A DNA stretch of 64,000 nt from Symsagittifera roscoffensis (lineage: Eukaryota > Xenacoelomorpha > Acoela > Convolutidae): the NCBI RefSeq assembly GCF_963678635.1, contig NC_087066.1:13686517-13750516 (forward strand). The letters run 5' to 3'. The notes beneath the pieces were generated by a model. That model saw only the letters and a program-made list of their open reading frames with translations, made no database searches and was not told the DNA's origin. Every line of letters begins with the position of its first letter. Positions within the stretch are counted from its first letter, which is position 1. Position numbers and translations under genes: made by a program. Shown here piece by piece: positions 43,395 through 54,060 of this stretch.

Positions 43395-43648
43395 AAATTA
43401 AATCAATAAGATGCTTTTTGTTACTCGTTTTCAACCTCGCGTTTGCTGCACTGTAAGAGGAATAAAATTCTTTTGGTACAATCTCCTCTTTTTCTGGCTT
43501 TTGTTCCATTTTTCTGGAAGCGTATTGAGTAGGGAATTAGGCCAAACTGATCCAAACTATGCAAATCGTTTAATGACAAATGCAGTGATAAGGGATAATA
43601 ATTGTAAGCCTTTCGGCGAACTTAAAATATTTCTTTTTTATGAAGTGA

Positions 43649-44480
43649 AATTCTTCTTCGTGTGAGTTCTGATGTTTCCATTCGATATTTTACTATGTCT
43701 ACTTTTCGGAGATCTCGAAGCTCTCCTCCTAGTAGGTTTACTAAAAAGCCGCTCAGAAGTTGAATGAAAATTTTTGTATAATGTTGTTGAATGTGTTTGA
43801 AGTTTTTGGGAAAATTTTTGAAAAATTGGAAGTATGGAGACGTATTGTATGCTCATCGTCCAATAATTTAGTTTTTTTTCATGCTGATAAAAAACATTTT
43901 GAAGGAACTGAACCTCTGTTTGTGCAATATCTTGGCGAATCAACTGTTTTTGGGGTTAAGTCAATGACTAAATGACCATAAGGAGTAGATGTTGCATATT
44001 GATACCACTCTTTCATTTATGATCCTAGACTTAGTTGTTGACTTGATTTTTTGATTTGTAAAACATCTCTCGGTGACTTGAACAAGGCTATATGTGTATT
44101 TTGTAACTCAACATCTCTTCCCAATTTGCTTTGATCAAACATGTTATGTTTATTTTATATAGTGTTCAGTCCCCTGTGTCTTCCAGCAGTAGCAAAATTT
44201 ACAAAATGCTTGGAATTCGAAACTTTTTCAAAAGAGTCATAAATTATTTAAAGGTACTTGTTCCATTATAGAAAAGTTTTCAATCAGTTTGAAGTCAACT
44301 CCTTGGGTATATTTAAGTTTTTTTCTTTGCATTTTTCCATAAAGAGAGTGATAATGTTGATTAAAAAAAGTTTTAAATTTTTGGTTGAAATGTACAGAAT
44401 TTTAACCAATCAAAAATATAATGCGATTTTTCAGATCCAAAGATCCAACAGGCAAAAAAAACTTGTTGATTCGTAGAAAT
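43649..44480 (-). pseudogene. Packaging-type ATPase, block B, with degenerate P-loop end
   Basis: Same central and C-terminal blocks as in block A (GRDVELQNTHIALFKSPRD). Here the gene continues upstream through KNRIIFLI, and the P-loop region is reduced to LPVGSLDLK, lacking GSGK. It is followed upstream by membrane protein Y, as at 30,411, so the native order protein Y then ATPase is confirmed. The lost P-loop lysine would abolish ATP binding even without the frameshifts. Confidence 0.65.
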
Positions 44481-44506
44481 TATTTTATTGATAGCTCTGG
44501 AGAAGG

Positions 44507-44755
44507 TTAAATAAAACCGAGTGTATTTGATAAAATTGCTACCCAAACTGTTGTTTCTTCACATGTAGTGAATAACATTTTTCTAACGATTGCACATGCT
44601 ATAATTAAAATTATAACAAAAAATTGACACATATAAAATAAAAGAGATCTATAACACGTACGACCAAAAAGATTCCATGATTTTCGTTCATGATTATCCT
44701 CATTAAAAACAAGTTTTTCTAAATTTACTGGCTTGTACCAGTCATCACCAATCAC
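44507..44755 (-). CDS. Small double-span membrane protein Y, copy 2
   Basis: 82 codons, open. The core KSWNLFGRTCYRSLLFYMCQ continues into a hydrophobic span (FFVIILIIACAIV), then a second apolar stretch (TTVWVAILSNTLGFI) that ends early. Compared with the copy at 30,411 about half the residues are the same, with the apolar segments and FGRTC conserved. The divergence shows that two related but distinct Polinton-like elements contributed to this locus. Confidence 0.55.
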   Translation of the reverse strand: MIGDDWYKPVNLEKLVFNEDNHERKSWNLFGRTCYRSLLFYMCQFFVIILIIACAIVRKMLFTTCEETTVWVAILSNTLGFI

Positions 44756-44829
44756 AACTTTGGAATGTCAAAAAATCATCATGATATCATATAAACTTCA
44801 AAAAACAAAATGAGTTTTATAATTTACAA

Positions 44830-46350
44830 TTTGTTAAAAAATAAATCAAGTCCAGGTTCCGTATGCAATTGCTCTTCTTTTTGCACAGTGAAGAGTTTTT
44901 GCATGACAAAATGGGTAAAGGGTACGCCTCCGATCAAATATGAAAATCTAATTCTCCATTTTTGAGCATGCGTAGTCGTCCATATTGTAACCTTTGGTTC
45001 TGTTAGTTCTGTCAGAATTCTACTTTTTTCATAACATTTGCGAAAAACTCCGTTTCTGGAACTTTTATTTTTTTCAATATTTTTTCATGTTCAGTATTTT
45101 GTCATGACCACTGCTCTAACTGATTCCATGAAGATGCTTCATACACCAAGCAGACTGAGATGCAGCTTTGAATTTTTTCGCAGGAAGGAAGGAATATCCC
45201 ACAATTTGTCCATTTTTCACTATTTTGTTTCCAATACTCCAATACACTCAATATCCAAAACAGCCAGATGCATGATTTCAACTGTTTTCGCAGAAAGTTT
45301 TGGTTAAAATTACTAACAATGGAATATTGCATATACTGTTGAAGCAAAATTTTTAATATATAAACAGAAAAACAATCAAGTCTTGTGACCAAGAAAACAA
45401 GAACTAGGAAATCTAGTTAAAACACAACAATTACCAGGTCCGTTATGCGTAGTAGACTTAACAGGTCCAGCTACATCATGTGAAATTGCGTGAAGTCTGA
45501 AGATTTTCTAACTTGCAAAAAAATAATCCATACAAGGATTTCCGTAACCAATTAAAATGAATTTTTTGGTCCATTCCTTTCAAGCTTATGTTTGGGTCCA
45601 AAACAAAACAGGTACAATGTAAATAAGTTTTTTGTTTTCTTTCTGATGAAAATTCATGCTTACTCAATTCCAAAATTCTGAGTTCCAGCTGCATCTTGTA
45701 AAATTGCATGAAGTCTGAAAATTTTGGTTTGATATACAAAAAAAATAATCCATAGAGAAGTCTCCGTTCACAATTAATACCCCAAAAAGAAATTTTTGGT
45801 CCATTTCTTTCAAATTTATGTTTCAAAACAAAACAGGTACAAAGAAAAAAGTTATTTAGTTTTGTATTTGATGAAAAATGATGCTTAATCAAATCCAAAA
45901 TTCTGAGAATTCCATTCAATTTCTGAACGTTCATTTGCTAAAGTGCATTCGTCAATAATGATACAAGTTTTTTTTGAATGCTTCATATCGGACAACACCG
46001 AGGGGATAAAGTCAACCAGTTTATCATTCTCTTCTTTTTGCAACTGAAGTTTTTGATCATTTTGCTCAAGTATTTCCATTTCTACGATAATGTATAAGAT
46101 CTAATTTTCTAAATCTGAATGATAACTTAAAAAAAACTTTACGTCTTCAATAATGCAAAAGCCACTCCAAATGAGAAGTTTGTGATTCTGTATCCAAGTT
46201 TTGCAACTTAGATAAATTTTACGATTCCAAAACTGTTGGTGAAATTTTCTGAGACGTTTGCAGTAATACGATTTGAAAAACCTAATTTTATTTTGAAGCT
46301 TTAAAACTAGATTTCTGGAAAAACCAATGTTGCTTCTGATACTGCTCATC
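44830..46350 (-). pseudogene. Unknown conserved gene X, copy C, with internal repeat
   Basis: N-terminal part at 46,101-46,350 (HKLLIWSGFCIIEDVKFFLS), then a coiled coil at 45,885-46,079 (EILEQNDQKLQLQKEENDKL; SKKTCIIIDECTLANE). The roughly 70-codon block occurs twice (45,476-45,690 and 45,690-45,910; CTCFVL and LYGLFF in each), then the LPP and CLVYEASSWNQLEQWS part (frame 45102-45392) and a C-terminal end near 44,860. The block duplication is specific to this copy. Family unknown. Confidence 0.5.
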
Positions 46351-46418
46351 TCGAAGAAATTTCAGAAACTGATTCAACAAGCATTTTAACATCACTAAAA
46401 TAACATCACTCAACAAAC

Positions 46419-47056
46419 TCATTGAGCATAACATTTCTCAACAAACATAAAATCTCCCAAGACTTGGGCGAGTTCTTTGAATTCGTTCAAAGTATACTTG
46501 TCATTGGCAACTTGCTTCAAGACTTCATAATTCTTTGCGATGAGGTTTCGAATCTGAATGTAGGGTGGCTTGTACTTCTTGATTGTGACACGCACCCTTC
46601 TCTTCTTGTATGTTGCTACGTCAAACACCTAATGACAGTTCTTCGCAAGTTCCTGCTCCTTGGTTGAGTCTTTGTCAGAATAGGGTTCCATTAGAAGAAC
46701 GAGTCCAAAATTTTCAGCATCGTGAATAAGAGTATTGCGTATAATGCCGTTGTGGTATGCGGAGCATTCGAACCTCTGCTTGATATGGGACTGTTTAGTG
46801 ATAATGTGACAATTTTGCATGGCCAAGAATTTTGGGATGTAGATAAAGTTGAATCTGCTGCAAACTTCTGTAAATGACTACTGGCACTGTATCTTGAGAC
46901 GCACTCAACATTCTGGGGGCTCACTGACAGACGGTGACATGCGATGAGGACATCGACCTTGAGTCCGGGGAGTATGTGCCAGTCGTTCATAACTGGAAGT
47001 TTGACCTTGATCAACGTAAAAAAAACATGATTTTGGGGTGAAATAGAATATTTCAA
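46419..47056 (-). pseudogene. Unknown minus-strand coding remnant
   Basis: Frames 46419-46628 (KKYKPPYIQIRNLIAKNYEV; ALNEFKELA-like TLNEFKELAQVLGDF) and 46629-46826 (YHNGIIRNTLIHDAENFGLV) lie in the same phase, separated by one stop, and 46691-47056 in another phase adds MNDWHILPGLKVDVLIACHR. Together they look like about 200 codons of a folded protein. I do not recognise it. It lies upstream of gene X on the same strand, so it may belong to the Polinton-like element. Confidence 0.4.
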
Positions 47057-47512
47057 AAATTCGAAATGAGCATGCTCAAGCTTCTCGCGACAACTAAAAA
47101 GACCAGAAATTAAAATCAGAAGAACCGAACTACAATCGCGGGTAAGTAGTCGAAAATTGGCAGCGGGAAATTGCTATTCGCTGTTTCCAGACATAAAATC
47201 GAACGAGAGTAGAGCTGTCCTATTGTTGGCAGGAGACAGAAAGTAATCGCGAGCGGAGAGGAGATAAATTCGAGTGGACCAGACTGAACCTTCGGTAGAA
47301 AGGTGGGCATCCAAAGCTGCTCAATGGTCGAGATAAAAACTATTTTCTTGAGTGAAACTTGGCTTATTAAAACTTCTCGAGTTAGATTTGAATAACCAAC
47401 TAACTCTAGAGTTGCTTATTAGTTGATATACTCAATTCTAGATGTTCTTTCGGTATGTGAGCACTTAATTCTAATTTTTTGAGAGTGTTTTATATTATAT
47501 TGTTACGTTGAG
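47057..47512. other. Non-coding stretch, mixed composition
   Basis: No convincing gene. It is slightly more GC-rich than its surroundings (47,110-47,330) and then T-rich. It may be an unrelated insertion or an element end. A short perfect hairpin (TTGATCCAT-CTGAA-ATGGATCAA) lies just beyond, at 47,531-47,553. Confidence 0.35.
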
Positions 47513-47699
47513 TTAGGGAGAGTTTTGGGGTTGATCCATCTGAAATGGATCAAAGGTCCACTGTCCAATAAAAAGTAACCATACACAAGGTTCCAACCCT
47601 GTTTTCAAACACTCTGTAGAAAAACAGAAGAGATAGTGTCGCTGACTCTTGAGCCAAAAGTTATAGGGCCTACTTTTCTTTAACGTCAAATGTGACTTA

Positions 47700-47830
47700 A
47701 GTAGGCGACTGTTACAACACATTTGTCTAAAAAACTTCCATGGTTTTCGTTCATGATTCTCCTCATCAGAAACAAAATTTCCTAAATTTAATTGCTTGTC
47801 ACATTCATCGCCCATCTCAACTTTGGCATG
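47700..47830 (-). pseudogene. Membrane protein Y, copy 3, N-terminal fragment
   Basis: Reads CDKQLNLGNFVSDEENHERK and PWKFFRQMC, matching the N-terminal half of the copies at 30,411 and 44,507. The hydrophobic part is lost at about 47,700, where other sequence begins. Gene X copy D lies directly upstream, so the gene order is the same. Confidence 0.55.
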
Positions 47831-47899
47831 AAAAAATTGATAAAGATTAATTTTCAAAATACAAAAACACAAGATAAAACAAAATGATTTATTTAATTT

Positions 47900-48595
47900 G
47901 CAATTTAAGTCCATGATCTGTATGCAAATACTTTTCTTTCTGCACAGTGAAGAGTTTTTACATGACGAAGTAGGTAAGTGCTAAACCTCCTATCGTATTT
48001 GAGAATTCTGAATTTTTGGGCATGGGTAGTCATCCAAGTTTGTTACCTTTGTTTCTATTATTTCTGACGGAATTTTGATTTTTTCAAAACTTTTTGCAAA
48101 AAAAATCCGTTTCTGGAGCTTTTTATCTTTTTCAATATTTTTTCAAGCTCAGTTTATTTTTTATGACCAGTGCTCCAACTGATTCCATGAAGATGCTTCG
48201 TACACCAAGCAGACTGAGATGTAGCTTTGAACTTTTTGGGAGGAAGAAAGAAATATCTCGCAGTCTGTACTTTTTTCACTGCTTGGCTTTCAATACACTC
48301 AGTATCCAAGAGAACCAGACTCATGATTTCAACTGTTTTTGCAGAAATTTTGGTTAAAATGACTAACAATCGATCAATGCATATATTGTTGAAGCAAAAA
48401 TTTCCAAATATAAACAGAAAAACATTCCACTCACATGACAAAGAAAACAAGGACTAGGAAATTTAGGTAAACTATAACAATAACCAGGTCCCTTATGCGT
48501 AGTAGACTTACCAGGTCCAGCTACATCATGTGAAATTGCATGAAGTCTGAAGATTTTCGATTTTGCAAAAAATAAGCCATACAGCAATTTCCGTA
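47900..48595 (-). pseudogene. Unknown conserved gene X, copy D, cut by sequence gap
   Basis: The minus-strand frame 48154-48450 reads ILTKISAKTVEIMSLVLLDT, TARYFFLPPKKFKATSQSAW and CTKHLHGISWSTGHKK, the best preserved copy of the middle part. Further downstream on the minus strand the end with KKKVFAYRSWT-like sequence reaches about 47,900. Upstream it enters the approximately 70-codon block and is cut by the N run. Confidence 0.5.
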
Positions 48596-48795
48596 NNNNN
48601 NNNNNNNNNNNNNNNNNNNNNNNNNNNNNNNNNNNNNNNNNNNNNNNNNNNNNNNNNNNNNNNNNNNNNNNNNNNNNNNNNNNNNNNNNNNNNNNNNNNN
48701 NNNNNNNNNNNNNNNNNNNNNNNNNNNNNNNNNNNNNNNNNNNNNNNNNNNNNNNNNNNNNNNNNNNNNNNNNNNNNNNNNNNNNNNNNNNNNNN
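48596..48795. other. Run of 200 N (assembly gap)
   Basis: Unknown bases. Composition and element type change across the gap, so the two sides may not be adjacent in the genome. Confidence 0.99.
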
Positions 48796-49154
48796 CGTCA
48801 CCATCATCAATTGAAGGAAAACGCAGAATAAAGAAATCATACGTCAATAAACCAGTACGCCTATAAAATTGGAATCAACTAATAAGACATATTGAAAGTT
48901 GCACACTAAAGGTTTTAAAATACAAAAAATGATCGAACATAACAAAAATTTTGATGATAACCTGATATTCCCTTTTTTTCAAAAAACCAGAAGGTGATCC
49001 CGCTCGAAGACAACTTGAAATTTTTCACACTTAATTGTAAATTTATACGAAAAAGGAAATAGCCCAAGTAAACAAAAATTTCCTGAAATAAAGAAAACTA
49101 CAAACTCATGATCATTATCTCAAAGATATATGTAATATCACATCACTTCATGGT

Positions 49155-50680
49155 ATGTTTTCAATAGAAATCTCTTCGCCAAAATCAAACCACCATACAC
49201 ATCAAATACAAACAGATGATATAGACAAAAAATTCTCAAAAATTTTCACAATGTATATAAAAAATATACAATACCAAAATTCACAAAGAGCCATTTCAAT
49301 TTTTCCAAATGATGTCTTTTCAATTATTTATAGCTACCTAATTAAATTAGAATTGAAAAAAAATGAATCACAGCTTCAAATATCCGACACTCAACTGTGG
49401 GACCCGAATATCTTTTCAGAACTTTTTAGATACAATCCGTGAAATCCTTATTAGTTACGAAATCTACAAAATTCCAAACTCGATTTACAGAAAACACTAG
49501 CATGGTTCATAATTCACTATTTTGTCCATAACATCCATTTTTCAGCACAATCTTGAAAAAATTTTCGACCACAAAGATCAGCCGACAAAATGGTATTAGC
49601 AGATGAAACAGATTATGTTTGGGGCCCTGATTGGTCTCATAGATCATTTATTAGTTTAACAACTGATATATCAAGTAAGGCAGTTACTACTATCTCCGTA
49701 AATAGGAATTATGTTAGAGTAACTCCACTCACGATTGATGCAACACTTTTTTAATTATAACGCACGGTTCAGTGATAGAACAGAAAAAAATAGTTTAAAC
49801 TCCCTATTCATTATTACACAAGAAGACTTAATGGAACAAGAAGTCTTACACATCAAGATATGCAAACCTCATCACTTTTCGTTAATGAAGAAAATTTCGA
49901 GACAAGGCCAAGAAGAACACATTAAAGCATTTCTCCCATTCATCCTGCATTTATACAACCACTAAATAAAAATACCGCACTTCCACAAACAACCATACAG
50001 TCAACAGTGAAACCTTCTTTTCAAAATAACCACAAAAAGATTATCCAACCTTAAGACCAGCAATGACATCACGACAAACAAGAAACAAAAAGCATCTAAT
50101 AAAAACAGTTTTTCAGATCACGACTAAAAAATTTTTTGAAAAAATTAACATTACAAAACCCCCTAAACGAATAACCAAAACCAACCACAGGCCTCCATTC
50201 AGCAAGTACCATAACAAGCCATTCACTCAATTTTTTTCACGATCAACAGCGGGGCACAGTGGGTCGTAGCGAAAAACTCCTGTTCTTCTAATAAAATAAA
50301 TTTATAACTAGTAAACATCTCACAAGAAATCAACCACATTATTCAGAAAATGAAGATTATTTTAATGAAAACCAACAACGATTTAACACAAATCAGCAAA
50401 ACAAAATTTGGAATATTGATCAACCAGATCCTATTTATCAACCAGATCTTTTTGAACCACATACACGGAATGGACAGACACGACAATCAAAACAAACGTT
50501 TCCTCCAAAACAAAACTCAGCATCAGATAACAATAAAATTTTCCAATCACAAAAAGCCATAATTACACAAAGTTATCAACCAACGCAAATGCAAAAAAAA
50601 AGTACCATTACCATACTACTTACAACAACACGAAACTTTTAAATGTTTCTCAAAAGCCAAATGCAGCAAAATCACTTCAA
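49155..50680 (+). pseudogene. gag: Gag N-terminal region, retroelement 2
   Basis: The frame 49155-49442 (95 codons; KFSKIFTMYIKNIQYQNSQR and FPNDVFSIIYSYLIKLELKK) is followed by broken coding-like sequence. A stretch near 49,600 reads VWGPDWSHRSFISLTTDISS. Gln/Asn/Pro-rich sequence runs from 50,000 to 50,640, with FNENQQRFNTNQQNKIWNID readable near 50,360. It leads into the capsid part. The plus strand is strongly A/C-rich. No domain recognised apart from position before capsid and zinc knuckle. Confidence 0.5.
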
Positions 50681-51440
50681 ATGACTATGAATCCATACCT
50701 TATGAGTAAATCTTCTATATCTTCTAATAAACCACTGATGATATTGACAAAAGCAGATCCTGAATACTCAGTAGAAGAATATTTATTTGCAATTACAATT
50801 ATTTTAATTTTGAATATAGGACCTGAACCAGTAAAAACGCCCTTACTTCAAAATTGGATACACAGACGTACAGCTCTAACCCAAATCACACTTAATGGGG
50901 CAGCACAAAAACAGTTTTCAATTTTACCAATAGCCTTCAATCACACTTGAAAAAATTCACACAAGAATTTTCAAAATTTTTTGACACAAAAAATAAACAA
51001 CATCAAAAACATGAAACGAAATCCGTAGACCCTCTCATGAAACAATTAAGCAACTTGCAGTAAGATTTGAAACATTAGTAGGAAAAGCATATTACCTCAT
51101 TACACATGATTACAAAAACACAAAGATGACAAAAGTCTTAATTATGACTTTAACACCACAACTACAAAAATAGCATGAAAAATGATCATCAGATCCATCT
51201 TTAATTCGAGAACCTGATATAGAAATCCGAAAACTATTAGACAAGCTACAACAAGCTGAAATTACTATGAAATTGGAAGAAACAGAAAATAAAAACGTAC
51301 AATTTGTAAATACACTCCATACAACCACAACCACTTCACAAATAAAAACATTCAAGACTCCGAAATGAGCTAGCTGAAAAATCAACCAAATTTTAAATAT
51401 CTTTGAGAAAAATCCAAAATTTAAAGGTAAACGATCTTTC
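50681..51440 (+). pseudogene. gag: Gag capsid domain, retroelement 2
   Basis: The frame 50681-50950 has KADPEYSVEEYLFAITIILI and QNWIHRRTALTQITLNGAAQ. The helix with W-I-H-R-R-T-A and the GAAQKxF turn are typical of retroviral and gypsy capsid domains. The coding signal then moves through other phases with KSVDPLMKQLSNLQ-like sequence, TKMTKVLIMTLTPQL and EITMKLEETENKN up to 51,330. Frameshifts are frequent. Leads to the zinc knuckle at 51,450. Confidence 0.65.
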
Positions 51441-51500
51441 AAAAAATGGTGTACCTACTGCTGTAAGTATGGACACAATAAAACTGAATGTAGACGAAAA
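51441..51500 (+). pseudogene. CCHC zinc knuckle, retroelement 2
   Basis: Reads KKWCTYCCKYGHNKTECRRK. Cysteines start at 51,450 and 51,459, His at 51,474, Cys at 51,489, giving C-x2-C-x4-H-x4-C, a complete nucleocapsid knuckle. Confidence 0.85.
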
Positions 51501-52330
51501 CAGCAAGATATTCAGAATAAACGAAAAAAATATAGAGAACAACATAAATCTTTTCATCAATACATGAAAAAACACCAGAATCTACCAAACAAAAACATTC
51601 ATGGTAAAAATTGTTCAGGAAAACTACTCCCAGATAACTAAAATAACTATAGACAACAATCACCTCATCATAATAAGTATCGAGGAAGATCTCCAGATCC
51701 AAGAAATTCACAAAATTTCTCGCAAAACAGGTATACTAGCTCAAACTGTCAAATTAGCCAGTACCGAATAAATTACTCAAGATCAAACTCAAACAGAAAC
51801 AATTACTCAAATTATATTAGAAACCGTTCCCATTCAAACTCTCAAAATAGTTATTTTTCTAATGAGCAATCCGGAAATTCTTCATATAATCGAAACAGGA
51901 ATTAATCAAACAACAAAAAAAGACATTATCCAGATAATAGATCACGAAACTATTCAAACAACACATCAAACTATAAAAAAAATCACCATAGATCTCGTGA
52001 AAGTTCAAGGAAGCTAAAATGTTTTTATCCAAATGATCAAAGAAACTATCCTCAGTCAACATACAGAAATAATACACAATATCAAAATTCACAACAAAAC
52101 TATAGGAGCAGACACCTAAACACCAAAGACAAAATAATCAGGTGCAATCAATTGAAAAAATTCAATCGGACCCTGCCGGTATTGAAAATACAGAAAATTC
52201 AGATTAACAACCAAGTCACATAAACTGATAATCCACAGATGACGAGAGCGAAAGAAAAAGTACGCTTTTAAAAAATGTTGTTCACATTGGAAAAAAATAA
52301 GCACAACATTTGAATCGAATTTTTACCAAA
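51501..52330 (+). pseudogene. Arg/Ser/Asn/Tyr-rich Gag tail, retroelement 2
   Basis: About 200 codons of low-complexity sequence, mostly one phase: YRGRSPDPRNSQNFSQNRYT, NYSRSNSNRNNYSNYIRNRS, RNYSNNTSNYKKN, SRESSRKLKCFYPND. RS and NR repeats resemble RNA-binding SR or RGG-type tails and could promote RNA binding or condensate formation. A TAA at about 51,902 and other stops break it. It precedes the protease. Confidence 0.6.
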
Positions 52331-52443
52331 AAAATAAAAATTTTATATCGAAATTTAACAAATTAAATACAACCACCTATAGAAAAAATGGACACTCCCA
52401 CTTCTCTTAGAAAGTCCAAAAAACAAAAGATTTTAATCACTAG

Positions 52444-52724
52444 ACCTTGAAACTAATTTGTTAATGGACTCAGGAGAAGAATCAAATATCATAAATATTC
52501 CCATATGGAATAAAATAAAAACTTCACAACCAAATTTTTTACCTTCAAAGACTTCAAGCAAACTAGCAACAGCACAAGGATCAAGCTCAACAAACTTTGA
52601 AAAAATTCAATTACACCTCGTTTCCAATCAATTAATGGAACAAAACAAACTATTAAGCAAAACCTTTCAGACAATCATTTCATATCACAGACAAAAAGCA
52701 CAATTTCGTTGGGATTCCAATTAA
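52444..52724 (+). pseudogene. pro: Aspartic protease, retroelement 2
   Basis: The frame 52458-52724 starts MLMDSGEESNIINIPIWNKI. The L-M-D-S-G motif is the retropepsin active-site signature in its D-S-G form, and the following ATAQGSSSTN segment fits the next strand. It lies between the Gag tail and RT remnants. The flap and C-terminal strand are frameshifted after 52,640. Confidence 0.65.
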
Positions 52725-53118
52725 TACTAAGTATATTCCCACTATTAATATCCTAAATAGTAAATTACCTAAAAGGATAAATACACAAGAAGAAATGATA
52801 CAATACTAACATTCTTTCAAAGATTAAATAACAAATCTTCATTTTTTTCCAATTTCTACCCAATATACAATCAAGATCTAAAATATCTGAAACGATTATT
52901 AGAATATGTAAAAAAAATTCTCAAAAAACCTAGTCCATTCATACAACATCGATCAAAATAAACAACGACTATATATGTTCTGTTTTGAACTCAAAACAAT
53001 AGTTGGTGACTGAAAGTGAAACACAGACTACTTTACAAAAAAAACTTATTTTAAACCAACATTCCAAATCTCAAAATATACGACTGAACAACAGAAAATC
53101 CCTGCAACGTTCAATTTT
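52725..53118 (+). other. Decayed pol sequence, retroelement 2
   Basis: Coding-like but broken in all phases (FLGLISIPTI-like and LNNKSSFFS fragments). Probably the protease-RT connector. Confidence 0.35.
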
Positions 53119-54060
53119 TTGTCACTCTCAAATCACAAACAAGAGTTGGAAATTTTAGCGGATCTTCTTCTTAAATATTCAATTATTTCAGCCACATCTA
53201 ACATGTTTAAGCCACATGTTGGAAAAGTAAATTCACCTTTACTCTTACCCATGAATGCTGTATCAATGACGGATCACATTTCTTCCTATAATCTGACGCA
53301 GTTCTCAAAAAACAACAAGCAAGTAAAGTTAAAATTCACCTACAAGATAAAATCAACAGATTACTAGATATCTTAGAACAGTACAAAAATTTTTCCCCGG
53401 TTAACAAAGAAGAACAATCAAAAGGAAACACAATAAAAAATTCTGTTAATAATCTCGCTAAATGAGAATCATTAAAAATTGTTCTAGATGCTGGATACCT
53501 CAATTCACTCATCGACAAATCTAAACGTAATTGGCCTATAGAACCAATTCAAGTAAACCTCACTGAAATCATTTGACGTTATTTTACAACAGCTGGTACG
53601 AACAGCGCATATAATCAAATGCCACTAGATGAACAATCACGACGCTCAACACAATTCGTCACTATTTATGAGTAAAACTTTCCGATCACTCATTCTCAGC
53701 AAGAATGTCATAACCTACTCAGACAATGTTTTCATGCAATCGCAAATAAAACACGAAATGTTTAAAGTATCGAAAAAAATCACCAAATATTACTTAAGGA
53801 AAACGTGAAAGCAGCCCCGGATGTATCACATTTCTTCCTTACCCGTGATAAATTCCTTGGACATATTATCGAAGGAAACAAAATCACTGCATTAAAATCT
53901 CGTATAGACACAATTATAAAACTTCATCCTCCATCTAATAAAACGAAAATCCAAGAGTTTTTTGGAATGCTAAACTTGTTGGGTAAATTTGTTTTTAAAA
54001 TGCGATTATACCTAAAACATATACATAACCTAGAGAAATTTCAAAAGCTTGACCCAGTTA
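53119..54060 (+). pseudogene. pol: Reverse transcriptase remnants, retroelement 2
   Basis: Order on the plus strand: LEILADLLLKYSII (RT N-terminal), then KVHLQDKINRLLDILEQYKN, IKIVLDAGYLNSLIDKS, AGTNSAYNQMPLDEQSRRST, LSKNVITYSDNVFMQSQIK (the YxDD position reads YSDN, so the catalytic pair is lost), and the frame 53805-54200 with RDKFLGHIIEGNKITALKSR and QEFFGMLNLLGKFVFKMRLY. The LGHII and GMLNLL blocks are the gypsy thumb/connection. Stops and shifts occur throughout. Confidence 0.75.

Larger units (their letters stand above)
37565..44435. repeat. 6.87-kb tandem duplication, copy B
   Basis: Second copy, offset 6,884 bases (6,883 beyond the G run). A 12-base junction (AAAAAAATCTAG) separates the copies. 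Beyond its right end the ATPase gene continues to its start and on to membrane protein Y, so copy B preserves the native upstream flank. Confidence 0.95.

Noticed and set aside
28020-48595. Protein-primed DNA polymerase B of the Polinton-like element
   Set aside because: Looked for the usual polymerase signature blocks in all phases by eye and found none; not reported as a feature.
48521-48847. Frames spanning the N run
   Set aside because: Artefacts of unknown bases; no protein can be inferred across the gap.
51110-52304. Several minus-strand apolar frames opposite Gag of retroelement 2
   Set aside because: The reverse of A/C-rich, Asn/Lys-rich coding gives Phe/Leu/Val-rich frames that mimic membrane proteins.
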